Source of the DNA: Hanleya hanleyi
Taxonomy: Eukaryota; Mollusca; Polyplacophora; Lepidopleurida; Hanleyidae
Length of the DNA stretch: 64,000 nucleotides
Direction of reading: 5' to 3'
Assembly: GCA_036873755.1 (NCBI GenBank)
Contig: JAVTVY010037122.1
Span: 1 to 64,000, forward strand
This document shows, piece after piece, positions 22,686 to 33,653 of the stretch. Made by a program: the position numbers and the translations under genes. The notes beneath the pieces are model-generated. The model was given only the letters and a program-made list of their open reading frames with translations. It did no database searches and was not told the origin of the DNA. How positions within the stretch are numbered: the stretch's first letter is position 1; every line of letters starts with the position of its first letter.

Positions 22686-23352
22686 TAGCACAATGTTTGT
22701 GCACTTTTGGAAACAAGCATGAAATTTGGTACATATCTAGATATGATTATGCTGACTAGCTGTGGCTATAAAAGCAAATTGGCAACGCCAACTATCGGCA
22801 GGTGTCACCACCTGGTGGCACAGGGGGCTAATCCGGCATAAGCCGAAGCGGTTTCCTTATACATTTTCCTTATTACTTAGGCTAGGGCGTTGAAACTTCC
22901 CGCAATATATATTGGGGTCAAGTTCTACCCAGAAATTAAAACAATAAATCCAAGATGGCAGCTATGATGACGCCTCAGTGACATCCTATTTCATAAATGC
23001 ATTTGTGTGTCGATTTCGGAAGAAAACAGTTTTAACTTGACTAAAAATCGACCCAAAAATGCATTTTTTTAATATGGCTCCAATATGGCGTCATCAAGGA
23101 GGTCATCTTAGATTTTTATACATTATTTGACCCTATGATATATCGTGGGAAATTTGCACACCCCAGCTTGCGTGACAAGAAAAAATATTTAAGGGACCTT
23201 GCGCGGCTTATGCCGGATTAGCTACCTGTGCCACCAAGTGGCGCCATCAGTCGACAGGGTGCGTTTACCAACTTGCTTCTATAGCCACACCTGATCAGCA
23301 TGGTCATATCTAGCTATGATTTCCAAAAGTACATTGCCACATTTAGAGCTAA
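22686..23352. repeat. Foldback element, near-complete inverted repeat ~0.67 kb
   Basis: The left arm (CACTTTTGGAAA, ATATCTAGATATGATTATGCTGA, TGTGGCTATAAAAGCAA, CACCTGGTGGCAC, GGCTAATCCGGCATAAGCCG) reappears as reverse complement on the right (CGGCTTATGCCGGATTAGCT, GTGCCACCAAGTGGCG, TTGCTTCTATAGCCACA, CATATCTAGCTATGA, TTTCCAAAAGTAC). Pairing continues inward past TTGGGGTCAA and TTGACCCTA. Arms are about 75-80% alike and meet near 23020. No coding content. Confidence 0.8.
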
Positions 23353-26300
23353 GCCACTGGCACAAGCTCTAACGGAAAATATTTTATGTCATTTTCCCAA
23401 AAAGCAGTTTTGGTCGATTTTTCTATGTTTTTGCTTAAGCACGGCGCAATAAATTAGCAAATAATAATCTGATGTGAAATAAAAGCTTTTCCACTGTTAT
23501 CCACAGTAAAGCTAACATTTTGAAGAAAAAGGGTAAAACATCACTTTTCTGGTATCGCACCATGATCTCCATTTTGAATGTGGATCCTCTGCTCGGGAGG
23601 GGGGGGGGGGGGGTGCGTATATGCAAGTATACTCTAGATGAGCCCAATATGATCACCAGCAAAACCACAACGTTTCGAGTCCCTCGTAATTGTTGTCCGT
23701 TCAGCAGTCCGGGAGAAAAATTCATCAGAGCCAGAAATATTTCATTCGTGATTTTCGCTCAACGAATATGGCGTTTTGGTGGAAGTGACGTCACTCAGTG
23801 TATTTTAACCTCTAACCCGGCAAGCGTGATTTCGATTGTTGGTGGTGGCGTAGAACTAAAGCAAAATCAATTGGGGTTCAATAATGAGTCTCTTCTCGTA
23901 AATGGAAATGTTGAGGAATACAAAACGTGTATACGTTTGGTCCACTCAGTAAACGGATGGCCTTTCGAAATTTAGGATTTATTTGTTCATGAGACGATTT
24001 TAAATCAAGCTGAGCTGTATCAGGTATGATAGAATATTATAAAGCTGGAGGAATTCTGTATTGTTTGGCTCGTAAGCAGTGGAATGTCTGTATTTGAGTC
24101 TAAACGTCATAAAGATTTTAAAAGTGCAAGAACAGCACCACATAGGTATCTAGACTGCCGATATATAAGGTTTTAAGATAGGAAGACTTCCACCAGGAAT
24201 AAATCGTCCGTTTATGTTACCGACATTGCATGTACCGCAGAAATAGGGTCATATTTTTCCACCGTAATGATTTTTTGTGTGAACATTGCAGTGTAGAAAG
24301 TAAGGTTTTTACTTGAACCATACGAATGAAATAAATGTACATCACATTTTATACCATTTAGCCGTAACAGTTCAGACACAAATCTCTGCCCACCATTGGA
24401 TTGCATATGGATTGCACAAGAAACGGTGCATCTACTGTAAGCAATTATTTACTAAACACTGAATTTACATAACTTTAATTAACACCGTCAATCTGTCCTG
24501 AGCATGAGCAGTGCAAAAGTAAAGCATATGTGCGAGATTATTCAGCTCAGGAACCCAGAATATCCACGTTCTTAATCAAATATATTGTTCTAGGATCTAC
24601 ATATGAGAATATTGTTGGTACTGGACCATGATATTGATTTGTGTGATTTCAGTAATCAGCATAATAATGTATATCAATGCAGTATTCAATATTTATGACC
24701 GTTTGTATTTTCAGGAAAGTATTGAAATAATATATTCGCTCCCTGGTGCTGCCTTTTCCAAATTCATTTATTGTTTAGGTACTCGCATTTTAAACTTTTG
24801 CTGCAGTAATGCACTGTAGATTTAGTGCAGCAAAGTTGCCACCATTTTACCATGAAATGCACAGCAAACTAAGATAAATGCAACACTTAGATATGATGTT
24901 TTCGTCTCTACAAGTGTTGAGAAACTGTTCAATTCAGCTTTCTTGAGCCTGCGATTCATTTTCTAGTACGTAATGGTGGATTCATAAAGCTCAGGTTCTG
25001 TGTCTCAGAGGGTAGTCCAAAAACTAGTTGTTCAACAGATTAGTTTAACATAAATTAAGATAAATGTAAACTGTACAGTAACTATTGCGAAATTATAGTA
25101 AATTACCGTAAATATGACCCTGTTTTATCCAATTCTGTATCATGGACAAAGACTTTGTCTCGGAACGTTTAGAACATCAAGGAAAGTATATATGTTGAGG
25201 CAGATGAACTTCCTGTGATACTCCGAAAAGTCAAGCTGCCACTGCAACGAAATTGCGGTCAAATTGTTCAAATCCTGTATAGAACTGACTTGTTTAAGCG
25301 TTTATCCGCATAAAGATTTATATTCAAATAAACCGACTCTTACTCTACATCTTGCATTTCGTATTAAACCACACATTTTTGCAGACGGTATTAGTCTTGA
25401 TCAGAGTTTACCTAAAAAATGTATGTCATTTCCAACGTGGCACTTAACCGAACCGCTAGTAGATATTACACGGACATAATTTAAAAAGGCCGACGCAAAT
25501 CAGTGTGTGTATCAGCAAGAATTTGGTCGAATGAGAGAAAAATATGAATCGCATCATGCTATATATACTGATACTTTCAAAGATGGCGGCAGAGTGATGT
25601 GTGCTACTATTTTTGGTTCCAAAATCAAAACTCATCGATGATCAAACAAAAAGTTTCACCCCCGACCAGATAGGGTTAAAGTATTTGAGAGCTGTCGGTT
25701 CGTTGAATAAATTTTAATGTATGTACCAGTTCGTTAATGTGTTGTCTATCACCTTTAGATTGTTCTTCGGTTGTTTACTTTCTTTCTTGTCGTACTTAAA
25801 CATGATTTTCTTTTTTATTGTCGCAATCTGGCTGTGATATTGCTGAACGTAAATCTAGTTCTCTCTCTCTCTTTCCCTCTCTCTGTTAATATGGTTTGTA
25901 ACTTGTGTAGCATGTTGATCATTTTCATACATAAATCTTATCTCATTACACAATCGCACAGACACTTCTTTGTAGTGGGTGGTTATTGTACTTTAGGACT
26001 ACTTTACTCTTAACATATGCGAAACAATTTGATATACAAAAACATGTGCTCTATACTCATATATACATGTAACCACTGCCTGTCCGGTTCTCTCCATAGT
26101 CTATAGGATTTATTCATCGGCACGAAATATGCCATCTTTATAAATCGATGCCAATTAGCGAAATTACATTTTGATGAAACTTGCAAATATTTATTGAGTC
26201 ATATACTGCTTTTTACAGCGGTAAACTTGTATTTTCCATCATTAGTTTGGCAATCATCTATAAACAACGGCGTATGCCATGACTGGCAAAAATCATGAAA

Positions 26301-27467
26301 TGTTACTCCGTCCATTTAGAATACAATATATTTGCAAACATCAGTGGGGCATATGACAGGAGATGGTTGTACAAATATACATTTATTTACATCTTGAAAA
26401 GACAAAGAGGGTAACAGTTTGCTGTATCAAAGCAGAAAGACAGTGGTACATTAGAGTAAACTAAATATGAACAATATATATAAACAAACAAACTGTATAT
26501 TTACAAAAGGGGAACAGCCAAAGATTTACGAAATGCACCTATAATAATATAAACCTTACTACATTTTATCTGACCACATTACTTAATTTGCACAGACCAG
26601 TTAAACTATGAATATACATAATGCAATAATAATACATGAGCAGTGTGACTAACTTCACAGCACCTACGAAGTAGTGTAGACGTTAGGACTGCGCACTGAG
26701 CTCTTGGACCCCCTCCCCCCCAAGAGAAATGTTGCCTATATTAAGATAGGCACAACCCAAGTCAGAATGATGATTTTCATCACAAATCCCCAGAAATTCT
26801 CATCAAAAGTAGGCCAGCTCAGAACAGTCTTCTAATGCAGCTTCATGCCAAAAATCAAAGTTCTAATGTCAACGGTTCTCCTTATTTTGCCGACGAAAGG
26901 ATTCGGATGGACTGACTGGCTGACTGACTGACTCACTCACTCATTACCGGGCAATTTGCAAATGGCAGGAAAATAGCATTTCTCAAATAATGCTGACAAA
27001 TCTGGCAACAACAGTGTGATAGTATAGACACCAGAGGACAAGAAAACAGGTCCCTCCTCTAAGCAGACACATGCAGGTACGTAGGACTACAGGACTGCTC
27101 ATGGACAGAACTGGTCTAAAAGCTTATTAGGTTCAACTCATTCCTTCAACAAACAATGGATATCCTTGTCCACCTATAACCCGTTACTAAATACTTAAGA
27201 AACGGTTACCCATATTATAGTGCCAAATCAATTTCGTTCTCATCTGACTGTACGGCTATCGCTTGTCTCATGTTCAGTGTAGTGCCCACTAGGGTAACAT
27301 CTTCAAATTGCACTCATCAGATAGGCTAATACCTACTTCATACAGATGACATATCTCTTTTAATACAACAAAAATATCGACATCTCGAGCGATTGTTTGG
27401 ACAATGTCTTTCGACAACATAGTGTTATTTACTGGGCTCGGTACGTTTGTGAAAAGTGTCAAACGGT
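23353..27467. other. Long stretch without a supportable gene
   Basis: It contains a G15 run (23599-23613), a CRE octamer TGACGTCA (23786-23793), a CT microsatellite (25858-25890) and a (GACT)n-like run (about 26908-26945). The 151-codon ORF at 23520-23975 crosses the G run and shows no domain. The reverse-strand frame at 27289-27467 (with LTLFTNVPSPVNN and DIFVVLKEIC) has a coding-like look faintly like a VWA fold, but its upstream edge abuts the RT relic at 27468 and no splice sites bound it. Confidence 0.4.
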
Positions 27468-27755
27468 CGTATGAACCCATGTACTTCAAGATCCTCATGG
27501 TGCTCATATGAACAGTCACAATCAAAGCGTGACTGAGATACACCATTCTCTAGATAACGACTTTAGAACGATTATTATGGATTGCAGGAAACTAGCCTAT
27601 GTTTATGTATACTATGATTGTCTTTTTTGAATTTGGTGCTAATACTGTTATATGGATATGGAATAGGTCTTTGGATTATGGACGCGGATATTCTTTATTG
27701 GACGACGGCTGAATTATGAATGACTGACTAGACGCTTGTACATATTTACATCTAT
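27468..27755 (+). mobile_element. RT-family fragment B (3' tail only)
   Basis: Starts at GTATGAACCCATGTACTTCAAGATC, matching about 49598 onward of copy C, and ends ACGCTTGTA. Relative to copies A and C it lacks about 110 bp between ATTATGGATT and GCAGGAAAC. It is a 5'-truncated insertion with an internal deletion, and non-coding. Confidence 0.8.
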
Positions 27756-29158
27756 ATAATATGAATGCACAATTTCAAACTCCAATTACATGTACCTGAT
27801 ATTATACGCTTGTTTTTCTTTTGTTTTGTCGAAAATCATATACCCCGCAGATTTTCATGCCCACGTGACCATTTGCTATGCAAGTCACAGGTACATGTAT
27901 CCTGTTAGCTCAACGATGGACACTTGTGTCTGAACAGCCCCGTGTCGATAACTGAGCTGTACACACAGGTCCCCATGTCCATTAAAGTTATGACGGATCA
28001 AGATAGTATAAACTCCATATCAAATTAATTGAATCACTTTGGATGGGGCGTTCCAGTATGCTGAAGCGTAGTGGTGGACATAAAATCAAATAAAGTAAGG
28101 GCCATTGAAAAATTCGCAACAAAACTCAGACAGATATTGTGACGAATTCTAAAAACGGTTGAATTCTTCCTGGCTGCTTGGAAACAAAGTGCCAAACAAT
28201 GGCTAAAATTGTTCTGATAATTGAATTTCAGAATGGTTGAAGTATTGGTACAAACCTACTGTCTGATAAATAGTTGAGCGGTGTAGTTTTAATTCTTTCA
28301 AATATCGATGTGACATTTCCAGATCAAGCTATGCTATTCTCAGGGTAAAAGACCTCTGAAGGCTGTATTGGTGGTGATGCTGAAGAGAATTCGAAAACGC
28401 AACTGCAGTTGCTTTTCCAATGCCTATTCCGAGTATTCAGCTGTCAAACGCAACTTCCAGTATTCCGATTTGGCGATTCTTAAATGATCATGAAAGTCGT
28501 ACTCGGAATAGCCCAACCATGGGGTTGAAAAAACGACATTTCCTTGTGACAGTACACATGAAATGCATAAAAATATTCCTATGATGTTATATCCCAATGA
28601 TGTCAAAACATGCCGTCGTCAGAATGACGTCACTGTGACGTCAACATGGGGCTATTTTGGACTTTATACTACATTTACTATTAGAGATACTATTGACTCA
28701 AAGATATAGTGTGATAAGTTTCAGCACTTTAGCTTTAGCGATAGCGAAAGTATATAGGGGCACTTTCTGTCCCTCCCAAACTGCGGTAGACTCCAACTCA
28801 CCCTGGCCATATAGGATTAACAAAGTATTGGTCGAACAATTACAAAAATTACAAAGTTCATTATGGTCCGCTGTTCCTAATGGAGACAGTTTATGGTAGC
28901 GACGTTTAAGGATGACAAGTTTTAGTATAGCTATTAACACTGTTTCTGTGCATAATAAACTCGGCATCATTGCAAACTGCGGACCATTTTTCTCAAGAAA
29001 CTTATCAATCTTCATATTCATTGTTTATTGGTTTAGCCTTAAGCCTCGACTTCAAGAAAAAGAACGAGCTTGCTTGTCCATACAAACCAGTACAATCTAA
29101 TAACTGACTGAAGTAAAGAGGATGTGTAGATAATTGAACAATTTCTGTTTCATTTGCA
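27756..29158. other. No supportable gene; holds a close CRE pair
   Basis: Overlapping ORFs on opposite strands at 28657-29100 have no domain match. TGACGTCA occurs at 28625-28632 and 28636-28643. Confidence 0.4.
28625..28643. promoter_or_regulatory. Pair of CRE octamers, 11-bp spacing
   Basis: Two perfect TGACGTCA sites, in AATGACGTCACTGTGACGTC. Outside the satellite, so not part of that array. No transcription start or coding exon is recognised next to it. Confidence 0.35.
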
Positions 29159-29162
29159 ATAT

Positions 29163-29446
29163 TGTTGCAGAGGTAGCTTTACGCTCGGGGCTGTTGATCC
29201 CTGATATGCCAGGAGATTGCATCATCCGGGCTAATTCCTCCGAACCCACTCAAACCGGTTTAGGCCAGAAGCTAGAACTTCGGGAACCTTCGTGCATGCT
29301 GAGATAGATCAGACGAGGGAGGGATTGCATTGAGACTTGACGTATATTAAGAATTCGGGTTGGAATGGAGAGAGGATTTTAATGGGGGATATTTTAGCTC
29401 TCTATCGTTCTGGGTGTTGCTAGGCGGGGCACACCTTTCTACGACA
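29163..29446 (+). repeat. 5' long terminal repeat, 284 bp
   Basis: Runs from TGTTGCAGAGG to TTCTACGACA, with an imperfect terminal inverted repeat TGTTG/CGACA. It matches 35452-35736 almost base for base. The first differing bases outside are T29162 against G35451 and C29448 against T35738. No TATA box is obvious; GTATATTAAG near 29342 is the best AT-rich candidate. Confidence 0.95.
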
Positions 29447-29448
29447 AC

Positions 29449-29466
29449 TGGCGTCTGAAGTAAAAC
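29449..29466 (+). promoter_or_regulatory. Candidate tRNA primer-binding site
   Basis: TGGCGTCTGAAG starts 2 bases after the 5' LTR. TGG is the complement of the tRNA CCA end, as in tRNA-primed LTR elements. The matching tRNA was not identified. Confidence 0.5.
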
Positions 29467-31422
29467 TAATTTTATTTTCACGGTTGAGAACCAATTTAGG
29501 CCTTTGAACCAGACTGCGAAAAATTCCGGTAAACAACGCGGCATGGAAGCCAGCCATTTTCTCTCTTTGTTCGCTTGTCCCCCAACCCCTGTTGTTCTAG
29601 CTGGCTTTCCACCGGTTGATTGTGTATTGAATTGTTTTATCGGGAGTCGGTCATCTTGACATGTCGGCTATTTTGGTGGACAATTTTGTATAAATTATTT
29701 CACGGTTGGCATACTGTCGATTGTGTTAGACAATTGAGCACAGGTTTTTCTTTGTCTCGGCTGATAGACTAGCTACGCGATAGTGAAATTTGACAATATT
29801 ATGATCACACCGGTCTGTGGATATAGGTCGGTTAGGTGTTTTCCCCCTCTTTCGTTGTGAAACTAGTCGTGTGTTGAATTCAGTCCGTGCTATCAAATAT
29901 TTTTCTGGTATATAGCCGACTGAGCGTGTCAATATTTCCTGGAAATAGTGCATCTATCGCATTTACTCATTAAAATTGGTGTCGCTGTATATACAGTACC
30001 GATATTATTACCCTATGATAGGCGCGCTGTGTTATTGGAGTAAGGCCAATGCGGTATAATTTGGCACTGTCGACAGCATATATAGGTCTGTGTAATGTGG
30101 CAGTTAATCGTTTCGCCTCTTTGAGGGACTCGATGTGTTCATTTCGGTCCGTGCTATTAAATATATTTTTGGTATATAGCCAGTATAACTAGTTAACATT
30201 TCTTGCGAATAGTGTATTTATTTTATTGAACTTAGCGTCGCCGTATATACAGCATTATTGTCCTGTGCTAAACGCGGTATGTTATTAGTAGTGGCATGTT
30301 GACCGTTCGTGACCAATAGATTGGTAAAAACTGGATGAATTGACTCAGTTGTATTGAATGCGATTTGAACCTGGCAGGGTTATACAATTTTCAAATATTT
30401 TTACTGGGTTATCATATAGAGCTAGTATATCGGGGAGATTAAAATTTTTATGGAAGTTTTTGTCCACTGTCACTCCAGGTGTTGCTGTGTGATGTTGTCT
30501 ATGTGCTTCTGTATGATTGAATTGTATTGTTTCTGAGGTTGACATTTGTGTGAGATTTCTGCTATTTTCTGTGGGTCTCTGGATTCGAGACTGAGGATTT
30601 TGCCGACCTTTATGAGGAATTTGTAGGAAGAATATAATTTTGGGTCGAGAACGGTTGATTTTGTTATCTGGTAACGTTTTCCCCATTCAGATACAACGGA
30701 AACGTGTTTGTGTTTATTTCAAGATTTTCCTCGAATGGTAGATTCCAAATTTGCATACGTTTCTGTTTTCTTCTTTCGCGAATGGTCTGTGTCGCCAGAG
30801 ACACAGCGACTGAATAGGTTGTCTGTCAACTTAAAAAAATCGCTTATTGGATTGATTTTGCCGACTAACTATTTTTGAGATGAATATTTTGTTTGTCCTG
30901 GGAAGATTAACAGAGAAGTTGCAACAACGCGTTGACTGTATGGTAACACGTGTTGCACTTGTTCTAGAGATGGGTCTTGTTATTTTTCTTTTTCGCTAAT
31001 GGATATGGCTGATCAGGCACAATTGATTTGGTTCATAAAAGTGTTTCGTCATTTTGAACTCGAGCCTGCACATGTTTAGATATTTTTTGTCATTCACTGA
31101 ATGTGAGTAGTTGACACTGCGTTTCATTTTCCTGTCCAATTTGGTATTCTCTATGGGACATACCGAGGTGGACTGTCTTTATTTTGCTTCAATGAGTTTC
31201 TGGAGTGGAAACTGAGTGTGAGGAATTGATTTTTGGTGTCAAATTTGGCGTTTTGTAGCAGACATACCAATGGGGGCTGTCTTTCATTTATTTTAGTGAG
31301 CTTCTGGAGAGGAAACGCACTGAAAGTCTTTGATATATTTGAAGTTATTTGATTAGATTTTGATTTGGTATTGCTTATTCTTTTGACTTATTTTCAAATA
31401 CCGTATATCATTCCACTAAAAC
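29467..31422 (+). other. Long non-coding leader with internal duplications
   Basis: About 2 kb before the gag start with no long ORF. It contains two internal direct duplications: about 29819-30045 against 30079-30295 (shared TCCGTGCTAT, TTTGGTATATAGCC-type and GT(C/A)GCCGTATATACAG-type blocks), and about 31130-31215 against 31238-31325 (shared GACATACC(A/G), GGCTGTCTTT and TTCTGGAG.GGAAAC blocks). A leader this long and structured may hold packaging or translation signals; that is inference. Confidence 0.7.
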
Positions 31423-32769
31423 ATGGCAGATTTAGGGCCCATTGATGTGTTAGTGGCTACAGAGGAAGCACTGCAAAAATTGAAAGGGGTGGGGAGTAGT
31501 CGAGGTGCACGTGTGGTAGCCTTGCAGAAAGAGGGCAGGTTGCTTAGTTTTAAGGATTTTATGCAGGCGACTCAGTTTAGTGCCGGGCATATAGCCGATC
31601 TAGTGCTAGAGGGGCAGGTAATAGGTTTAGACTTGTCGGGAAGTGTGGAATACATTAATGCTTTAGTTGACCGTCGTTTAGAATCATGGAAAGTTAGAAT
31701 AACGGCCCAAGTGGAAGCATTGGATGTAGAAATGGGCCAGTTGCATGATAATATTAAGGCATATGAGCTTCTTTTAGGCCAGTTGGATGAGAAAGTAGTT
31801 GCACAAAGTCAACAAATAGTGGTACAAGTTCAGCAAATGGTTACACGAATAGGTCAAGTTGATGGTAAGGCGGAGCAAGTTGATGGTAAAATGGAGCAAG
31901 TGAGTTTAGATATGAGGACTGTTGTTGCATTGCTTAGTGCTCCAAGCAGGGAAGGGTCAGAGATTTCATCACATGCGACGTCTGAACAGACAACGGCGGA
32001 CCCAACACTTATTCTTCTGAATAATAGACCTGAACAATTGATTGAGGGTGGAGGAGAGACTTCAAATCAATTGAATGCAGCCCCTGTTCAACAAAACGAA
32101 CCACATGTTCAAGTAAATGCATCAGCTGCACTTCCCGACCCCCCATGTCCACTAGATATGAATGGAACAACAGGACTGAACGCTGGTCTGGCGTTTCCAG
32201 ATGACACTAGGGATGTAAATAATGTATTCCATCAGTTACCGCCCAGTGGCCAGAATTTGATTCCAAACGTTCAGTGCCCAGTAGATCGGGATGGATTTTT
32301 ATTAGATGATGCTATGGTAGGGGGACAACAAGGGGATCTAGATAATGGGATTCTGGCCGATGTGTCCGCCACTGATACCGAGAGGGAGGTTGAGGCCTCT
32401 CCAAGTAAATGTAGCGGATGCTCGTCCAGACCCAGATCAACCGACCGACATGTATCCCGAGAACGCCACCGTAGCCAAAGTCCCCGGCTTCCCACAACTT
32501 TAGTGTTTTCAGGAATCAGAGGGGACTGGATTCCATTTAGGGTTAAATTTGAGTTGGAAGCTAAAAGTAGAGAGTGGAATAAAGACCAGTGTCTTAAGAA
32601 ATTAACGGACTGTATTCATGGCGATGCAATGGTGTTTTACAGCTATCAATCGGAGGCAGTCAAAGCCTCGTTTGATATGCTCCTCAAAGCAATGGAATGC
32701 CATTATAACAGTAGGGAACCTCCGCGTGCAGTTTGCAGGCGGAAGTGCAGGGTCCTGAGGATACTTTAG
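31423..32769 (+). CDS. gag: Gag, N-terminal part with helix-hairpin-helix-like head
   Basis: 448 codons; start ACATGG with A at -3 and G at +4 is a strong Kozak context. Residues about 8-60 (TEEALQKLKGVGSSRGARVV, then LLSFKDFM) fit a ComEA-type helix-hairpin-helix, a DNA-binding fold not usual in Gag. Residues about 75-190 are rich in Gln, Val and Glu with repeated VDGK(A/M)EQV, probably coiled coil. Residues about 190-360 are low-complexity linker ending in a Ser/Arg-rich patch (near 32405-32480). From about 365 a retrotransposon Gag core follows (FSGIRGDWIPF, WNKDQCLKKLTDC, FDMLLKAM). The frame ends at 32767-32769, but the Gag fold continues at once in the -1 frame, so the core is broken by a frameshift between about 32715 and 32767. 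No slippery heptamer is seen there, which favours mutation over programmed shifting. Confidence 0.85.
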   Translation: MADLGPIDVLVATEEALQKLKGVGSSRGARVVALQKEGRLLSFKDFMQATQFSAGHIADLVLEGQVIGLDLSGSVEYINALVDRRLESWKVRITAQVEALDVEMGQLHDNIKAYELLLGQLDEKVVAQSQQIVVQVQQMVTRIGQVDGKAEQVDGKMEQVSLDMRTVVALLSAPSREGSEISSHATSEQTTADPTLILLNNRPEQLIEGGGETSNQLNAAPVQQNEPHVQVNASAALPDPPCPLDMNGTTGLNAGLAFPDDTRDVNNVFHQLPPSGQNLIPNVQCPVDRDGFLLDDAMVGGQQGDLDNGILADVSATDTEREVEASPSKCSGCSSRPRSTDRHVSRERHRSQSPRLPTTLVFSGIRGDWIPFRVKFELEAKSREWNKDQCLKKLTDCIHGDAMVFYSYQSEAVKASFDMLLKAMECHYNSREPPRAVCRRKCRVLRIL

Positions 32770-33254
32770 AGGAGTTTGCTTTTAGATGCGCTAGGTTGGC
32801 AAGGGACGGGTATCCGAATGCACCGGAAAAGATTATTGAGTCAGTAGCGGTGGAACATTTGCTTAGGGGGTGTAGGGAAATACAGGCTGTGAGATTTGCT
32901 ATGGAAAAGAGTCCCACAACAATCTCGGAAGCCTTGAGTTATATGAACTCCCCACGATATAATCTGAGAGAGTTGGATTTTCAGACAGTCACATGTAGGA
33001 CGGTTAACGTTGATTCAGTGGGGGAGGCTTTTCCTGATGCTTGTAAGGCAGAAGGGAAAGGGATAAATAAGAGGTCCCCTCGCCGTCGATCATCGCGGCC
33101 CTTTCGTCCACCGCGACTCTGTTACTCGTGCCGTAAACCCGGTCTCATAAGCCGTTTTTGTCCTGTTATACGTGGTTTAGATGGGTGGGCTGAATTGGCA
33201 ACTGCAAATGGTAGTGTGGGTTCGTCCACGGGGGACGAGGCAGGCGTTATTTAA
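32715..33254 (+). pseudogene. gag: Gag, C-terminal part with altered zinc knuckle
   Basis: Continues the capsid-like core in the next frame (EDTLEEFAFRCARLARDGYP, SVAVEHLLRGC). A basic stretch (KRSPRRRSSRPFRPPR) and a CCHC-type knuckle, CYSCRKPGLISRFC at about 33119-33160, follow. The motif spacing C-x2-C-x4-H-x4-C is kept, but the His is Leu (CTC where CAC is expected), which would weaken zinc and RNA binding. The frame has no ATG near its start and depends on the upstream Gag. It ends in TAA at 33252-33254, after which the same frame reads on into protease. Called a pseudogene because of the frameshift and the lost His. Confidence 0.8.
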
Positions 33255-33653
33255 CTTACTGCAGCAGTTAGAGATGTTACTCTGTCTCGTTCCCAGCCAT
33301 GGGCAATGTCCATTCCAGTTAAGGTTGGGTCTGTGCAGGTGACTGCTGTGTTAGACACGGCCGCCCATGTCACCGTCATGAGTGAACATTTATTTGCTAG
33401 GTTGGGTCTCCCGGGGTTGTCGTCTTCGCCTATTCGGTTAACTGGCGCATTTCGAGGAATGACCAGTATGGGAATGCTAGTTCGGCAGGACCCATTATCC
33501 ATCTCCGATTTTCACTGTACGGAAAATATAGTGGTGGCACCCTTGGTTGACGACCTGTTGCTAGGCTTCGATTTCCTGTCAGCCTATGGATGTGTTGTAG
33601 ATTTTAGGGATAAAGCCTTGGTTATTGGGGACACCAAGGTTTTTGCAGTTTGA
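33255..33653 (+). CDS. pro: Retropepsin-like aspartic protease, after in-frame stop
   Basis: Same frame as the Gag C-part, directly after its TAA; the first ATG is at 33306. The protein has the retropepsin layout: VQVTAVLDTAAHVTVMSEHLF (active-site loop about 16-20 residues from the ATG), a flap region (TGAFRG) and the helix-adjacent LLLGFDFLSAYGCVVDF. The usual DTG(A/S) reads DTAA, so the Gly after the catalytic Asp-Thr is Ala. About 115-130 residues is normal for such a domain. An in-frame stop between Gag and protease could be suppressed by readthrough, as in some gag-pol elements, or be simple decay. No pol domain follows the stop at 33651-33653. Confidence 0.8.
   Translation, partial: LTAAVRDVTLSRSQPWAMSIPVKVGSVQVTAVLDTAAHVTVMSEHLFARLGLPGLSSSPIRLTGAFRGMTSMGMLVRQDPLSISDFHCTENIVVAPLVDDLLLGFDFLSAYGCVVDFRDKALVIGDTKVFAV

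Noticed and set aside
23520..23975. 151-codon ORF
   Set aside because: It crosses a G15 run, has no recognisable domain, and is accompanied by an equally open opposite strand.
25573..25600. CAAAGATGGCGGCAGAG, a TISU/YY1-like start
   Set aside because: The frame closes after four codons (TGA), and no donor or promoter motif accompanies it.
27289..27467. Reverse-strand frame with a VWA-like or RT-like look (LTLFTNVP)
   Set aside because: The resemblance is a short string only. Its upstream edge coincides with an RT relic insertion and no splice sites are seen.
27540..27600. Missing segment of RT tail copy B considered as a spliced intron
   Set aside because: The deleted piece ends near a CAG but the GCAG is retained and there is no GT start, so a simple deletion is more likely.
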